This document shows, piece after piece, positions 9,125 to 18,972 of a stretch of 64,000 nucleotides of DNA (position 1 is its first letter; every line of letters starts with the position of its first letter). Under the pieces are notes generated by a model that made no database searches, was not told the DNA's origin, and saw nothing but the letters and a program-made list of their open reading frames with translations. Origin of the DNA: JAPOXR01 sp965214695. Its GTDB lineage: Bacteria; Pseudomonadota; Alphaproteobacteria; Rhodobacterales; Rhodobacteraceae. Both the position numbers and the translations under genes were made by a program. Where the stretch lies: assembly GCA_965214695.1 (NCBI GenBank), contig OZ243967.1:3224001-3288000 (forward strand), written 5' to 3'.

Positions 9125-9780
9125 CAATCGACCATCGTCCAGGCCTTGCGACCGACCTAAAGATGCCTTTGTGAAATCGCTGATCGGTCAAGGGCGAACA
9201 CTATCGTCAGTTATTGAATAATTCGGCGCACGGCTCTGTCTCGTTCGGGGAACAGGAGTTGCACATCGATCGTAGCAATCACTATCTGCCAGCTTCAAGT
9301 GCCTGCATTTTCAAACGGGTTGGCCAGGATTGCAGGTGCGGTCTACGCACTCCGATTTCACCCGGATCTGGTGCCAGAAGTATCTCCGCCAGGCGCTCAA
9401 CTGATCCCGGTCGAGGATCGCCAACTTCATGTCGAGGTTGCGGATGGGAGGGTCTTGGTCACGAGTGAATCGGAGACCATGCCCGACCACAGGCACATGT
9501 TGGCAGGAGGTGGCCCGATGATGCGCATTGCCAAGACCGTCAATCGTCCAATGGGGAGGTCCGGCATTGTTCTCCGTCAGGAGAGGCCCCAACACCGTGA
9601 TCGCACCTGCAATCCAAATCCTGGTTTCATATCCAATTTCAATGCTTGTTGCCGTCTTTTGTGGCGATCTTTCGACGGTCGCGATGTCAGTTCATGAAGA
9701 CAGGACCAGCAAACACTTGGTACTGCCGCCTGCATTTCCAGCCGAATTCGTGGTTATGGCGAATTGACATCCATTGATGG
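9125..9780. other. Intergenic stretch, no recognisable gene
   Basis: About 650 bases between the regulator and the promoter of the SDR/TRAP operon. Open frames on both strands (for example 9299-9697 plus and 9311-9595 minus) show no family signature and no ribosome binding site. It may contain a decayed gene, but I cannot name one. Confidence 0.45.
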
Positions 9781-9808
9781 TTGACAATACTAGAAGACTA
9801 GTATCCTA
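9781..9808 (+). promoter_or_regulatory. Operator and probable promoter of the SDR/TRAP operon
   Basis: TTGACA at 9781-9786 is a consensus -35 box. A -10 box is less clear: TATCCT at 9802 with a 15-base spacer, or TCCTAT at 9804 with 17. The inverted repeat ATACTAG-N4-CTAGTAT (9787-9804) matches the arrangement ATACTA-N5-TAGTAT at 4304-4320. TAGTATCCTA (9799-9808) differs by one base from the decamer found at 4300, 20329 and 31475. Probably the same regulator acts here and on tctC. Confidence 0.6.
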
Positions 9809-9879
9809 TCCAAGATGAAATTTTGTATGAAAGTTCCAGCGGCGCCTTTTGGAGACGCTGGAGCGGGATAAGGGAAGCG

Positions 9880-10659
9880 ATGACTGAATCAGTCGGAGAT
9901 TGCGCTGCGCCCATGCTGGCCGGAAAAGTCGCCATCGTCACCGGAGGTGGCCGTGACATCGGCCGAGCATGTGCCTTGCGGCTGGCCTCTGCCGGAGCAG
10001 CGGTAGCAATCAACTATCATAGCTCCAAGGCTGGAGCCGACAGTGCCGTTGACGAAATCGTCACCGGAGGCGGCCGGGCGCTTGCGAGACAGGGCGACAT
10101 GACTTCCGACGAGGATGTGTCGGCGCTCGTGGCAGAAACGGCAGGGACATTGGGCTCGACAATCGACATCCTCGTCCATGTAACGGGAGGGATGTTGGCC
10201 CGCAAAACGATGGCCGAATTGTCTATCGATCATTGGAATCGAGTGATCGATCTCAACGTCACATCCTTCGTGCGTGCGATCAAGGCCGTCCTTCCACATA
10301 TCAAGAATGGGGGCTCGATCGTCGGACTTGCCAGCCAGGCCGGACGTGACGGGGGTGGGCCGGGCGCGATTGCCTATGCGGCATCGAAGGGCGCAATGAT
10401 GACAATGACCCGCGGACTGGCCAAGGAACTGGGACCGGACATCCGTGTCAACTCCGTTTGTCCGGGAATGATCGACACCGACTTCCACAACACCTTCACC
10501 AAGGCTGAGGTGCGCAGGCATGTTGCGAGCATCACGCCGCTGAAACGAGAGGGAACCTCCCAGGACGTGGCGAACCTGGTTGTCTACCTGGCGTCGGATC
10601 AGGCGGCGTTCATCACCGGCGCAAATATCGACATCAACGGGGGCCTGCTTTTTTCCTGA
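9880..10659 (+). CDS. Short-chain dehydrogenase/reductase (SDR, FabG-like)
   Basis: 259 residues, classical SDR: cofactor loop VTGGGRDIG near residue 24, catalytic serine in GLASQAG, and YAASK with the catalytic tyrosine and lysine. The C-terminal ITGANIDINGG is typical of FabG-like oxidoreductases. The start at 9880 is preferred because AAGGGAAG lies directly upstream; an in-frame ATG at 9823 would add 19 residues of poor quality. It is the first gene before a TRAP transporter, so it probably oxidises or reduces the imported compound or a product of it. The substrate cannot be read from sequence. Confidence 0.9.
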   Translation: MTESVGDCAAPMLAGKVAIVTGGGRDIGRACALRLASAGAAVAINYHSSKAGADSAVDEIVTGGGRALARQGDMTSDEDVSALVAETAGTLGSTIDILVHVTGGMLARKTMAELSIDHWNRVIDLNVTSFVRAIKAVLPHIKNGGSIVGLASQAGRDGGGPGAIAYAASKGAMMTMTRGLAKELGPDIRVNSVCPGMIDTDFHNTFTKAEVRRHVASITPLKREGTSQDVANLVVYLASDQAAFITGANIDINGGLLFS

Positions 10660-10706
10660 CCGGCCTTCACCAGTTTCACCAATCTTGTCAACAAAAGGAG
10701 AGCAAA

Positions 10707-11690
10707 ATGTATCAGAAATGTTCGAGGATGGCGCTGGGAGCAGTAGCGGCCCTGGCACTTTTGAGTGGCGTGGCCACGGCGGAAGAATGGAGGGGATGGA
10801 ACATCCACGTAGAGGGCTACCCAAACACCATCGCGATGGACAAGTTTGCCGAACTGCTGGAAGAGAAGACTGCCGGTGAAATCACCTTGCAGATGTTCCA
10901 CGGTGGCACGCTTGGCAGCCAGCCCGACGCAATTGAACAGGTGCGCCTGGGCGGGCTGGAAATTGGCAACTTCAACCTCGGTCCCATTGGCCCGGTTGCA
11001 TCGGCGGCAAACGTCGTTTCACTTCCATTTATCTTCAAGGATGTGCCGCACATGTTCCGCGTTCTCGAAGGCGAGGGAGGCAAGATGATCGCCGAGGGCA
11101 TGGCTGCCAAGGGCCTCTTGCCGCTGGCTTGGTATGACGCTGGGGCGCGCTCCTTCTACAATGCCGAAAAGCCGATCAACGTGCCAACCGATGTATCCGG
11201 CATGAAGGTGAGGGTCATGAACAATGACCTCTACTCGGGCATGATTTCTCAGCTCGGCGGCAATCCATCCCCGATGGCCTTCGCCGAGGTCTACCAGGCG
11301 CTCAAGACCAAAGTGGTCGACGGCGCGGAAAACAACTGGCCATCATATGAGTCGACGGGGCATTTCGAGGTGGCCGGGTACTATTCGCTTAGCCAGCACC
11401 TGATCATCCCCGAGTGCCTGTGCATCAACACCGATGTCTACAACGGGCTGTCGGACGAATTGAAAGCGTTGGTTACGGAGGCGGCAATTGAATCTGCGGA
11501 GTTGCAGCAGATGTTATGGATCGAGCGCGAATCCGTAAGCAGGGAAAAGGTCGAGGCAGCTGGCGTCGTCACCAACGAAATCGTGGACAAGGCTCCCTTC
11601 CAAGAGGCGATGGCACCGGTCTACGAAGCCTTCCTGTCGGATAACCCTGATCTGCGACCTCTGGTGGAATTGATTCAGTCGACCGAATGA
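10707..11690 (+). CDS. dctP: TRAP transporter solute-binding protein DctP
   Basis: 327 residues with a signal peptide ending at VATAEE. The usual DctP features are present: FAELLEEKTAGEITLQMFHG, the conserved MKVRVMNNDLY region, whose arginine normally holds the ligand carboxylate, and GNPSPMAFAEVYQALKTKVV followed by DGAENNW. The start is supported by AAAGGAGAGC. It binds an organic acid in the periplasm and delivers it to the DctQM membrane unit encoded just downstream. The identity of the ligand is open. Confidence 0.95.
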   Translation: MYQKCSRMALGAVAALALLSGVATAEEWRGWNIHVEGYPNTIAMDKFAELLEEKTAGEITLQMFHGGTLGSQPDAIEQVRLGGLEIGNFNLGPIGPVASAANVVSLPFIFKDVPHMFRVLEGEGGKMIAEGMAAKGLLPLAWYDAGARSFYNAEKPINVPTDVSGMKVRVMNNDLYSGMISQLGGNPSPMAFAEVYQALKTKVVDGAENNWPSYESTGHFEVAGYYSLSQHLIIPECLCINTDVYNGLSDELKALVTEAAIESAELQQMLWIERESVSREKVEAAGVVTNEIVDKAPFQEAMAPVYEAFLSDNPDLRPLVELIQSTE

Positions 11691-11722
11691 GATAGCCAGA
11701 AATTGGCACCGCTGCGCCCGGC

Positions 11723-12292
11723 ATGACTTTGGGCGCAGCCCTTCCAGAGACCGGCACGATAGAACAGCAAGTCAACCGACACCCGTCCGCCCTTATCAGG
11801 AGCATGGATGTTGTTCTTGACGGTATCGCCACGATATGCCGACTTGTGACCGGTCTGTCCCTGGTTTTTCTCACCATCATCTTCGGTTGGCTCGTATTCG
11901 GTCGCTACGTACTGAACGCAACCCCGACCTGGGTTGAACAGGCGGCACTGTTGCTGGTCATGGTTATCGCCTTCATCGGTGCGGCCGTTGGCGTTCACGA
12001 GCACTCGCATCTTTCAGTGACCATACTGCGCAACTCGGTGGCACCACGCCTGCGGCCGGTTTTCATGGCCCTGACAGACCTGCTGCTGGCGGGTTTTGGA
12101 ATACTGATGCTGTGGCATGGGGCGCAGCTCACAATGTTCAAATGGGCTTCGAATATACCCTTGATCCAGGTACCTGAAGGCCTGCGTTCGCTGCCTCTGA
12201 CCATTGGCGGCGGATTGATACTGCTCTTCTCGGCGGGTCATCTTCTGCGACTCGCACTGGGCCGCGACCTTCGCAGCGATATCACGCAGTAG
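11723..12292 (+). CDS. dctQ: TRAP transporter small permease DctQ
   Basis: Up to 189 residues with four predicted transmembrane helices, including the DctQ motif around TPTWVEQAALLLVMVIAFIG and the following HEHSHLSV. The start is uncertain. ATG 11723 has no clear ribosome binding site. ATG 11804 (MDVVLDGIATICR) fits family lengths better, but its AGGAG is too close. Ten bases separate it from dctM. Confidence 0.9.
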   Translation: MTLGAALPETGTIEQQVNRHPSALIRSMDVVLDGIATICRLVTGLSLVFLTIIFGWLVFGRYVLNATPTWVEQAALLLVMVIAFIGAAVGVHEHSHLSVTILRNSVAPRLRPVFMALTDLLLAGFGILMLWHGAQLTMFKWASNIPLIQVPEGLRSLPLTIGGGLILLFSAGHLLRLALGRDLRSDITQ

Positions 12293-12301
12293 GGATTCTC
12301 G

Positions 12302-13585
12302 ATGGGTCTGTTTATTCTGCTCGGCCTGTTTGCATTCTGCGTCACTTTCGGCGTGCCCGTGGCATTCGCGCTTGGCATATCGGCCATAGCGGCTTTCTGG
12401 TACGAGGGACTGCCGCTGATGATCGGTTTTCAGCGAATTGTCAGCGGAATCAATGTATTCTCATTGATGGCGATCCCGTTTTTCATCTTCGCCGGAGAAC
12501 TGATGTTCCACGGCGGCATTGCCATGCGACTGGTAAAGTTTGCTTCGGCCGCTGTTGGAGCCGTCCGGGGCGGGCTTGGCATCGTCAACGTATTTTCGTC
12601 CATGTTGTTTGGTGGCATCTCCGGGTCGGCGGTGGCCGATATTTCGGCGCTGGGCTCGATCCTGGTCCCGGTGATGAAGGAGAAGGGATATGACGCCGAC
12701 TACGCCGTAAATGTCACCGTCACTTCATCGATCGCTGGAATCATAATTCCGCCGAGCCATAACATGATCATCTTTGCCATCGCTACTGGCGGCGGCATCT
12801 CGATTTCCAAGCTGTTCCTTGCCGGGGTCGTGCCCGGCGTCTTGATGTGCGTGTGCCTGGCGGCGGCGGCGTACCTCGTGGCGGTTCGGCGCGGCTACCC
12901 TGCCGAACGGTTCCCCGGTTGGGCCGCGCTCGGCATGAGTTTCGTCGGCGCAATTCCCGGCCTGCTGACCGCCGTGATCATTGTCGGAGGGGTGCTGTCC
13001 GGCGTGTTCACAGTAACCGAATCTGGCGCTTTCGGAACGATCTACGCATTCCTCGTGACGCTGCTTGTCTACCGCAGCCTGACTTGGAAGAGCTTCCGTA
13101 CCGCCGTCAGGCAGTCGGTCCGGACAACGGCAATGGTGATGATCCTAATCGCCTGTGCCGGCGCATTCGCATATATGCTGACCTATTACAGGGTGCCGGA
13201 CAAGACGGTAGAGTTGTTGACCGGCATTACCGACAATCCAGTCATGATCTTGTTGATGATCAATGCCGCGCTGCTGGTGCTCGGGATGATCATGGACATG
13301 GCCGCATTGATTCTCATCTGCACCCCGATCTTCCTGCCAGTCGCTCACAACCTCGGCATGGACCCGCTGCAGTTCGGCATGATGCTGATGGTGAATTTGG
13401 GCCTCGGCCTGTGCACGCCGCCGGTGGGGTCCTGCCTTTTCGTTGGCTGTGCCGTTGGAAAGTTGCCGATTGAAAAGGCGGTTCGAACGATCTGGCCATT
13501 CTATTTGGCAATCTTCACCGCACTGATGATGATTACCTTCATTCCTTCCATCTCTTTGACACTGCCGCGCTTAATCGGCTCTTGA
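12302..13585 (+). CDS. dctM: TRAP transporter large permease DctM
   Basis: 427 residues, the normal length, with about twelve membrane segments. Family signatures include VFSSMLFGGISGSAVADISA and the FIIPPSHNMI-like loop (GIIIPPSHNMIIFAIATGGG), plus LGMIMDMAALILICTPIFLP near the C-terminus. It forms the sodium-driven membrane channel with DctQ. It is the last gene of the SDR-dctPQM operon. No clear rho-independent terminator follows. Confidence 0.95.
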   Translation: MGLFILLGLFAFCVTFGVPVAFALGISAIAAFWYEGLPLMIGFQRIVSGINVFSLMAIPFFIFAGELMFHGGIAMRLVKFASAAVGAVRGGLGIVNVFSSMLFGGISGSAVADISALGSILVPVMKEKGYDADYAVNVTVTSSIAGIIIPPSHNMIIFAIATGGGISISKLFLAGVVPGVLMCVCLAAAAYLVAVRRGYPAERFPGWAALGMSFVGAIPGLLTAVIIVGGVLSGVFTVTESGAFGTIYAFLVTLLVYRSLTWKSFRTAVRQSVRTTAMVMILIACAGAFAYMLTYYRVPDKTVELLTGITDNPVMILLMINAALLVLGMIMDMAALILICTPIFLPVAHNLGMDPLQFGMMLMVNLGLGLCTPPVGSCLFVGCAVGKLPIEKAVRTIWPFYLAIFTALMMITFIPSISLTLPRLIGS

Positions 13586-14297
13586 CTCACACCACCAGAA
13601 TATTCGGCAGTACTCTGGCTGACGACTTGGAATCAGCGGCGAAGGCACCTCGATTGTTTCGCATTTCCGCGCACGGGTCTTGTTCACGAAATTGATTGCC
13701 TCAATGAACCAAGGTGGTGTCAATTTCATGCCACCATTGAATTGGTGTTTCATTCCCCGGTGGGGAGCGCGGATTTTCTTCTCCTCCCGATCTTCAAACT
13801 CCGTAACCGGCGACAACAGGCAAATTTTTGTCGGCGCCACGGAGGGCGTGCCGGAGGCGGAGGGCTTCCCTGTCCAAGCGCACGGAATCGCTATTCGAAT
13901 TCCGTCGACCGGTCGACGGGAATGAATGCTTCAGCTTCGATCTAGACCGGGTCGCCTCCGGCCAGCCGAGAAACAGCGACGAGGGTATTTGCCGGGCGGA
14001 TGTCACGGAAATGCTGTCCATGGACGCACGTCATGGATTCCCAGTGATCTTCGTTCGCGATGTAGATGCGGGTTCGGACGACATCCGCCAGGGAAGCGTC
14101 ACGCGAAGATCACACCCCGATTTTCTCGCGGCGGTGACAATTGTTCGGTGCTGGTGTAGGCTTTCGGAACCGCTCACGCCGCCTTGATCGGTTCCGGCCG
14201 ACATGCCGGGTGTCTTGCAGAGGCCCGGGCCGCCCGTGGAGAGGGGTCGGTGTCGCGACGTCGGCGATGGGAGGTCACGAACAGGGCAGATCGAGCC
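13586..14297. other. Intergenic stretch, no recognisable gene
   Basis: About 700 bases between the TRAP operon and the RND exporter gene. A minus-strand frame (13571-13840) and several plus-strand frames exist, but none resembles a known family. No promoter was convincing enough to report. Confidence 0.45.
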
Positions 14298-16733
14298 ATG
14301 ATCAGGCAACGAATCGAGACATTGTTCGGGGGCTTTGCGAAGCTGGTGTGCCGCAACCCTGTCCTGGCGATTCTTGTGGTGTTGTTGATCACGGCCACGG
14401 CGGCATCCGGTCTTCGCAACATCGTGATCGACACCTCCACCGAGTCGTTTCTCTACCCGGACGATCCGATACTGGTGCGCTACGAGGAATTCCGGGCCCA
14501 GTTCGGCCGCGATGACATCATCGTCATTGCCGTGGAGCCGGGCGAGCTCTTTGCCCATGACTCGCTCTCTCGCCTGAAGGCATTGCACGAGGATTTGGCT
14601 TCCGGTGTGCCACATTTGGCCAGCATCACCTCGATGGTCAACGCCCGGAACACGAGGGGCGAGGACGATCGTCTCGTCGTCGGGGACCTGCTCGAATCCT
14701 GGCCGGAAACCGAAGCCGACCTGGCGGCGCTGCGCAAGCGGGTCCTGGCCAACCCGCTCTACCGCAACCTGCTGGTGTCAGCCGATGGCAGGGTGACCAC
14801 GGTGGTGCTCGAACTGGCGCGCACCGCCGATGCGCCGATGTCGGTCGATTCGGCGCTGGCACTGTTCGATGCACCGCCGCCGCTGTTCGAGGGGCCGGAA
14901 GTCCTCTCCGACGAAGACACGCACCAGGCGCTGTCGGCGGTCAGGGACATCGTCGCCGACCACCGGGGAGGAGGTTTCGAGCTGCGGATCGCCGGGACGC
15001 CGGCGGTAACGGACACGCTGAAGATTGCGCTCCAGGATGACATGAAGCGTTCGATCGGGCTTGCCATTGCCGTGATCGCCATCCTGCTGCTCGTCATGTT
15101 CCGCTCACCGACGGCGGTGTTGTTACCGGTCGGCGTGGTGGTGATGGCCCTGTTGAGCACGCTTGGCATCATGGGACATGTCGGAACCTCGTTGAAACTG
15201 CCGACGGTGATACTTCCATCCTTCCTGCTGGCAGTCGGAGTCGGGTCGGCCGTCCATCTTCTCGCCATCCATTTCAGAAATATCGCCGCCGGGATGGACC
15301 GACACTCGGCGATCGTCGGCGCGGTCAGCCATGCCGGCCTGCCGATCCTGCTGACCAGCCTGACCACGGCGGCCGGCATCGGCTCCTTCAGCTTCGCCGA
15401 GGTGGCGCCGATTGCCGAACTGGGCGGTTATGCGGCCATCGGCGTTCTGTTGGCGCTTGCCTACACCTTGATCCTGCTGCCGGCTGGCCTGGCATTGTTG
15501 CCGCAGTTGCGAATTCCGGGCGCTGGACGGGCTGGACGGGCCAGTGCCTGGCTCGACCGGGTGCTGGTTACCCTGGCCGGATGGAGCGTGCGCCACGCCC
15601 GGCCGATCGCCGGGGCATCGCTGGTCATGATCATGGTGAGCACGGGTCTTGCATCACAGCTCCGCTTTTCCCATGACATCCTGGCTTGGCTGCCAGATGA
15701 CTGGCCGGTGCACCGGGCAACCCGTTCCATCGACCATGACCTCGGAGGGTCGGTATCGCTCGAAGTGGTTGTCGATACCGGGGTCGAGAACGGCCTCCAT
15801 GACCGGGACCTGCTGCTCAGCCTCGAATCCCTTGGCCAGGACATCACCGCCGCGTCGGCCGGAACGCCGGTCCCGGTCGGGGCCGTGCTGTCGGTGGTCG
15901 ACCTGCTGAAGGAAATCCACCGGGCCCTCAACGAAAACCGGCTTGATCATCATCGTATCCCGGAGAATCCGGCCCTGATCCCGCAGGAATTCCTGCTGTT
16001 CGAGAATTCAGGGTCGGATGATCTCGAGGATCTCGTGGACACACAATTCAGCGTTGCACGATTCTCGATGCGCGTGCCCTGGCGGGACACGCTGGAATAT
16101 CCGCCATTCATCGTCGATGTCGAGAACCGGTTCGTCGCTGCCTTCGGCGCCGATGTCGAGGTGACGGTCACCGGCATCATGAGCCTGTTGAGCAGAACGC
16201 TCGACGCGGCAATCCGGTCGGCGGCAAGGAGCTACGTGATTGCCTTCGGCGTGATCACGCTGATGATGATGGCGCTGATCGGTCGCGCCGGTACCGGGCT
16301 GATCAGCATGATCCCCAACCTGGCCCCCATTGCCCTGGCCCTTGCCCTGATGCAGGTGGCCGGCATTCCGCTGAACCTGTTCACCATGCTGGTTGGCTCA
16401 ATCGCCATCGGCCTGGCCGTCGATGACACCGTGCATTTCATGCATCACTTCCACCGTTACCTGGCGCACACGGGCTCGGTTGAGGAATCAGTATGCCGGA
16501 CTCTCCAGACATCCGGGCGGGCCATGCTGGTGACATCGATCGTGCTGTCGGCCGGCTTTTTCATATTCTGCCTGGCCGACATGAAGAACCTGGTTGATTT
16601 CGGCCTGTTGACCGGCATGACCATATTGACGGCACTGGCCGCCGATTTCATCGTGGCGCCGGCCCTGATGGCGCTTCGCTATCGCCATCTGGTGGTAACG
16701 GAAGATCAACCGCGGAAAGGAGACCTCGAATGA
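14298..16733 (+). CDS. RND superfamily (MMPL/HpnN-like) exporter
   Basis: 811 residues with the RND layout: one N-terminal helix (ILVVLLITATAASG), a large periplasmic loop starting FLYPDDPILVRYEEF, five helices, then the whole unit repeated (second half from about residue 420). The sterol-sensing-like segments GVGSAVHLLAIHF and GLAVDDTVHFMHHFHRY carry the charged/polar residues used for proton coupling. It belongs to the predicted-exporter branch that works with a periplasmic LolA-like protein rather than the drug-efflux AcrB branch. The next two genes supply the periplasmic and outer-membrane parts. The start at 14298 is chosen where the typical N-terminus begins; no strong ribosome binding site is present. 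Confidence 0.88.
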   Translation: MIRQRIETLFGGFAKLVCRNPVLAILVVLLITATAASGLRNIVIDTSTESFLYPDDPILVRYEEFRAQFGRDDIIVIAVEPGELFAHDSLSRLKALHEDLASGVPHLASITSMVNARNTRGEDDRLVVGDLLESWPETEADLAALRKRVLANPLYRNLLVSADGRVTTVVLELARTADAPMSVDSALALFDAPPPLFEGPEVLSDEDTHQALSAVRDIVADHRGGGFELRIAGTPAVTDTLKIALQDDMKRSIGLAIAVIAILLLVMFRSPTAVLLPVGVVVMALLSTLGIMGHVGTSLKLPTVILPSFLLAVGVGSAVHLLAIHFRNIAAGMDRHSAIVGAVSHAGLPILLTSLTTAAGIGSFSFAEVAPIAELGGYAAIGVLLALAYTLILLPAGLALLPQLRIPGAGRAGRASAWLDRVLVTLAGWSVRHARPIAGASLVMIMVSTGLASQLRFSHDILAWLPDDWPVHRATRSIDHDLGGSVSLEVVVDTGVENGLHDRDLLLSLESLGQDITAASAGTPVPVGAVLSVVDLLKEIHRALNENRLDHHRIPENPALIPQEFLLFENSGSDDLEDLVDTQFSVARFSMRVPWRDTLEYPPFIVDVENRFVAAFGADVEVTVTGIMSLLSRTLDAAIRSAARSYVIAFGVITLMMMALIGRAGTGLISMIPNLAPIALALALMQVAGIPLNLFTMLVGSIAIGLAVDDTVHFMHHFHRYLAHTGSVEESVCRTLQTSGRAMLVTSIVLSAGFFIFCLADMKNLVDFGLLTGMTILTALAADFIVAPALMALRYRHLVVTEDQPRKGDLE

Positions 16734-17527
16734 GGAATGCAGTCATTGCAGTGGCCATGCTGCTGGCGGTGCTGCCGGTGGCGGCGCATGCGAATGACCG
16801 GGCGGCACTGGACATCATGCGAAAGGTGGATGCCCGCGACGATGGCGACAACCGTACGGCGAGACTCACCATGATGCTTGTCGACCGCAACGGCAAGACC
16901 CGGACCAGGACCCTGCAGACCTTTCTCAAGGACCAGGGGCCGGATACGCGCAACCTGATGTTCTTCCTCGGGCCGTCCAGCGTCCGCGATACCGGGTTTC
17001 TGACCCATGATTTTCGTGAGCCCGAACGCGATGACGATCAGTGGCTCTACCTTCCCGAATTGCGCAAGACGAAACGCATTGCCAGTTCGAGCAAGTCGCA
17101 ATCATTCATGGGAACGGACTTCTCCTATGCCGACATGACCCGCCGGGTGCTGGAGGAGTGGAGATACCGCCTGCTGGGCGAGCGGGAGGTTCGCGGCAAA
17201 CCGGCCTGGCTGATCGAGGCTACACCGGCTTCGAAGATCATCGAACAGCGTTACGGTTACGAGAAATCGGTCCTGTTCGTGCGAAAGGATATCGACATGG
17301 TCGTGCGTGCCGTTCACTGGGTGAAGGATGGCGGCCGACTGAAATACCTGGACATGGTTGATCTGCGGCGCATTGACGGCATCTGGACCGCGGTCGAACT
17401 CGACATGCGGACGGTCAAGAACGAGAGGACGGAGCATCGAACGGTGCTTCGTCTGGAGGATGTCCGCTACAACCAGGACCTCGACGAGGAATTGTTCACC
17501 CTCCGCCGACTTGAAAAGGGGATCTGA
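16730..17527 (+). CDS. Outer membrane lipoprotein-sorting (LolA-like) periplasmic protein
   Basis: 265 residues with a signal peptide ending at VAAHAND. The mature protein matches the LolA-like family (outer membrane lipoprotein-sorting protein, Pfam 17131 type): LTMMLVDRNGKTRTRTL, DDQWLYLPELRKTKRIASSS, FMGTDFSYADM. The start overlaps the exporter stop by four bases (ATGA), so the two are co-translated. In related clusters such a protein carries a lipid or hydrophobic cargo across the periplasm from an RND partner. The cargo here is unknown. Confidence 0.9.
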   Translation: MRNAVIAVAMLLAVLPVAAHANDRAALDIMRKVDARDDGDNRTARLTMMLVDRNGKTRTRTLQTFLKDQGPDTRNLMFFLGPSSVRDTGFLTHDFREPERDDDQWLYLPELRKTKRIASSSKSQSFMGTDFSYADMTRRVLEEWRYRLLGEREVRGKPAWLIEATPASKIIEQRYGYEKSVLFVRKDIDMVVRAVHWVKDGGRLKYLDMVDLRRIDGIWTAVELDMRTVKNERTEHRTVLRLEDVRYNQDLDEELFTLRRLEKGI

Positions 17528-17535
17528 GCCTCACC

Positions 17536-18972
17536 ATGGCGTTGCGGGTTGCCATTGCCCTGGTGCTGATCGCGCATTCGACCCTTGCACAGACCGAACT
17601 TGACCAGGTGCTGGACGGCTTCCTGGATGTGCCGCCAATCGAGGAGATTGACGCTCCGGAAGCGGAGCGCCGCGACGATATCGAAGATGCCCTCGCCGGA
17701 TTTGGCGATGATGCCGACCCGGTGCTGGCCATGCCGCATGACCCTGCGGCATCACCGGACCCGGTGCGGGTCCACGGGCGGATCAGCCAACGGCTGATCT
17801 ACAATTTCGCCCATGGCGCACCGCCGCCGTCAGGAATTGATCACCGCGGCCTGTCGTCTTTCCGGACACGGCTGGATCTGGGAGTGGAATTCAATCCCGG
17901 CCCGAACTGGCGCGCAATTCTCGAGGGTCATGCCTGGTTCGATGCCGCGGCAGACCATGTGGCCGACCGCCTCGGCCGCCCCCGAATCTATCTCGATACC
18001 CATGTGCGGGAGGCGGAGATCGGCGAGTTCCTGCTCCAGGGCCCGCTTTCGGACCGGCTCGATCTCACCATCGGTCGGCAGATCATGGTCTGGGGCCGGT
18101 CGGACATGTTCCGGGTGACCGACATTCTCAATCCTGTCGACAACCGGCTTCCGGGGCTGACCGATATCGAGGATCTCCGGCTCCCGGTGATGGCCGTGCG
18201 CCTCGATCACTACTCCGATCCCTGGACCTTCGGCCTGGTGGCAATTCCCGAGCGGCGCTTCGACCGGAGGCCGGCACCGGGCAGCGACTTCCATGGCGGG
18301 GCCATGTCGCCGCCCCTCGACATGCCCGACAGCCGGTTCGGTGCTCCCGAGTTGGCCGCTTCCCTTTCCGGCACATTTACCGGCTGGGACATTTCCTTCT
18401 ATGCGGCAAGGGTCTTCGATGATCGTCCGCACATCCGGATGATCGATGGCGGCGAGGCACGGCTTCGCCACAACAGAATTTCAATGTTCGGAATGGCAGG
18501 CAATGTCGTCAGCGGCAACTGGCTGGTGAAGGCCGAGGCTGCCTCCTTCTCCGGCCTGCGGTTCAGCAATGTGCTGGATCGCGAGTTCACTCGGCTCTCC
18601 GTTCTGGCCGGTGTCGAATATTCCGGTATCGAAGACACTGCCATCGCCTTCGAGGCGACCAATGGCCACATCCGCGATTTCGACGAGCGCTTGCGCGAGT
18701 TGCCGGATGACCGGCGCCGCAACGAATTGGCAACTGCGCTTCGTGTCACAAGAAGCCTGCGCAATGATACATTCGATGTATCGTTCCTGGCGCTGACCTT
18801 CGGCCCGACCGGCAGGGAAGGGGCCGTGCGGCGGCTTCAGCTGGATCATGAACTGAGCGATGCGGTGCAGGTGAGCGCCGGCATCGCCCTCTACCAGGAC
18901 GGCAACCGGACCCCGTTCCGCAATATCGGCGACAATGACCGGTTGTTTGCCTCTATCGAGTATCATTTCTGA
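17536..18972 (+). CDS. Outer-membrane beta-barrel protein (DUF1302-like), third part of the RND system
   Basis: 478 residues with a short signal peptide (ending LIAHSTLAQT), an acidic linker, then a long series of amphipathic strands ending in the C-terminal phenylalanine (SIEYHF) expected of BAM-assembled barrels. The segment LTIGRQIMVWGRSDMFRVTD followed by ILNPVDNR resembles DUF1302-family barrels often found with MMPL-type exporters. It starts eight bases after the LolA-like gene. Probably the outer-membrane receiver of the exported compound. The family call is tentative; the barrel call is firm. Confidence 0.8.
   Translation: MALRVAIALVLIAHSTLAQTELDQVLDGFLDVPPIEEIDAPEAERRDDIEDALAGFGDDADPVLAMPHDPAASPDPVRVHGRISQRLIYNFAHGAPPPSGIDHRGLSSFRTRLDLGVEFNPGPNWRAILEGHAWFDAAADHVADRLGRPRIYLDTHVREAEIGEFLLQGPLSDRLDLTIGRQIMVWGRSDMFRVTDILNPVDNRLPGLTDIEDLRLPVMAVRLDHYSDPWTFGLVAIPERRFDRRPAPGSDFHGGAMSPPLDMPDSRFGAPELAASLSGTFTGWDISFYAARVFDDRPHIRMIDGGEARLRHNRISMFGMAGNVVSGNWLVKAEAASFSGLRFSNVLDREFTRLSVLAGVEYSGIEDTAIAFEATNGHIRDFDERLRELPDDRRRNELATALRVTRSLRNDTFDVSFLALTFGPTGREGAVRRLQLDHELSDAVQVSAGIALYQDGNRTPFRNIGDNDRLFASIEYHF

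Noticed and set aside
9299..9697. Possible transposase or gene remnant in the gap before the SDR operon
   Set aside because: Frames on both strands were read, but no DDE, integrase or other signature could be supported.
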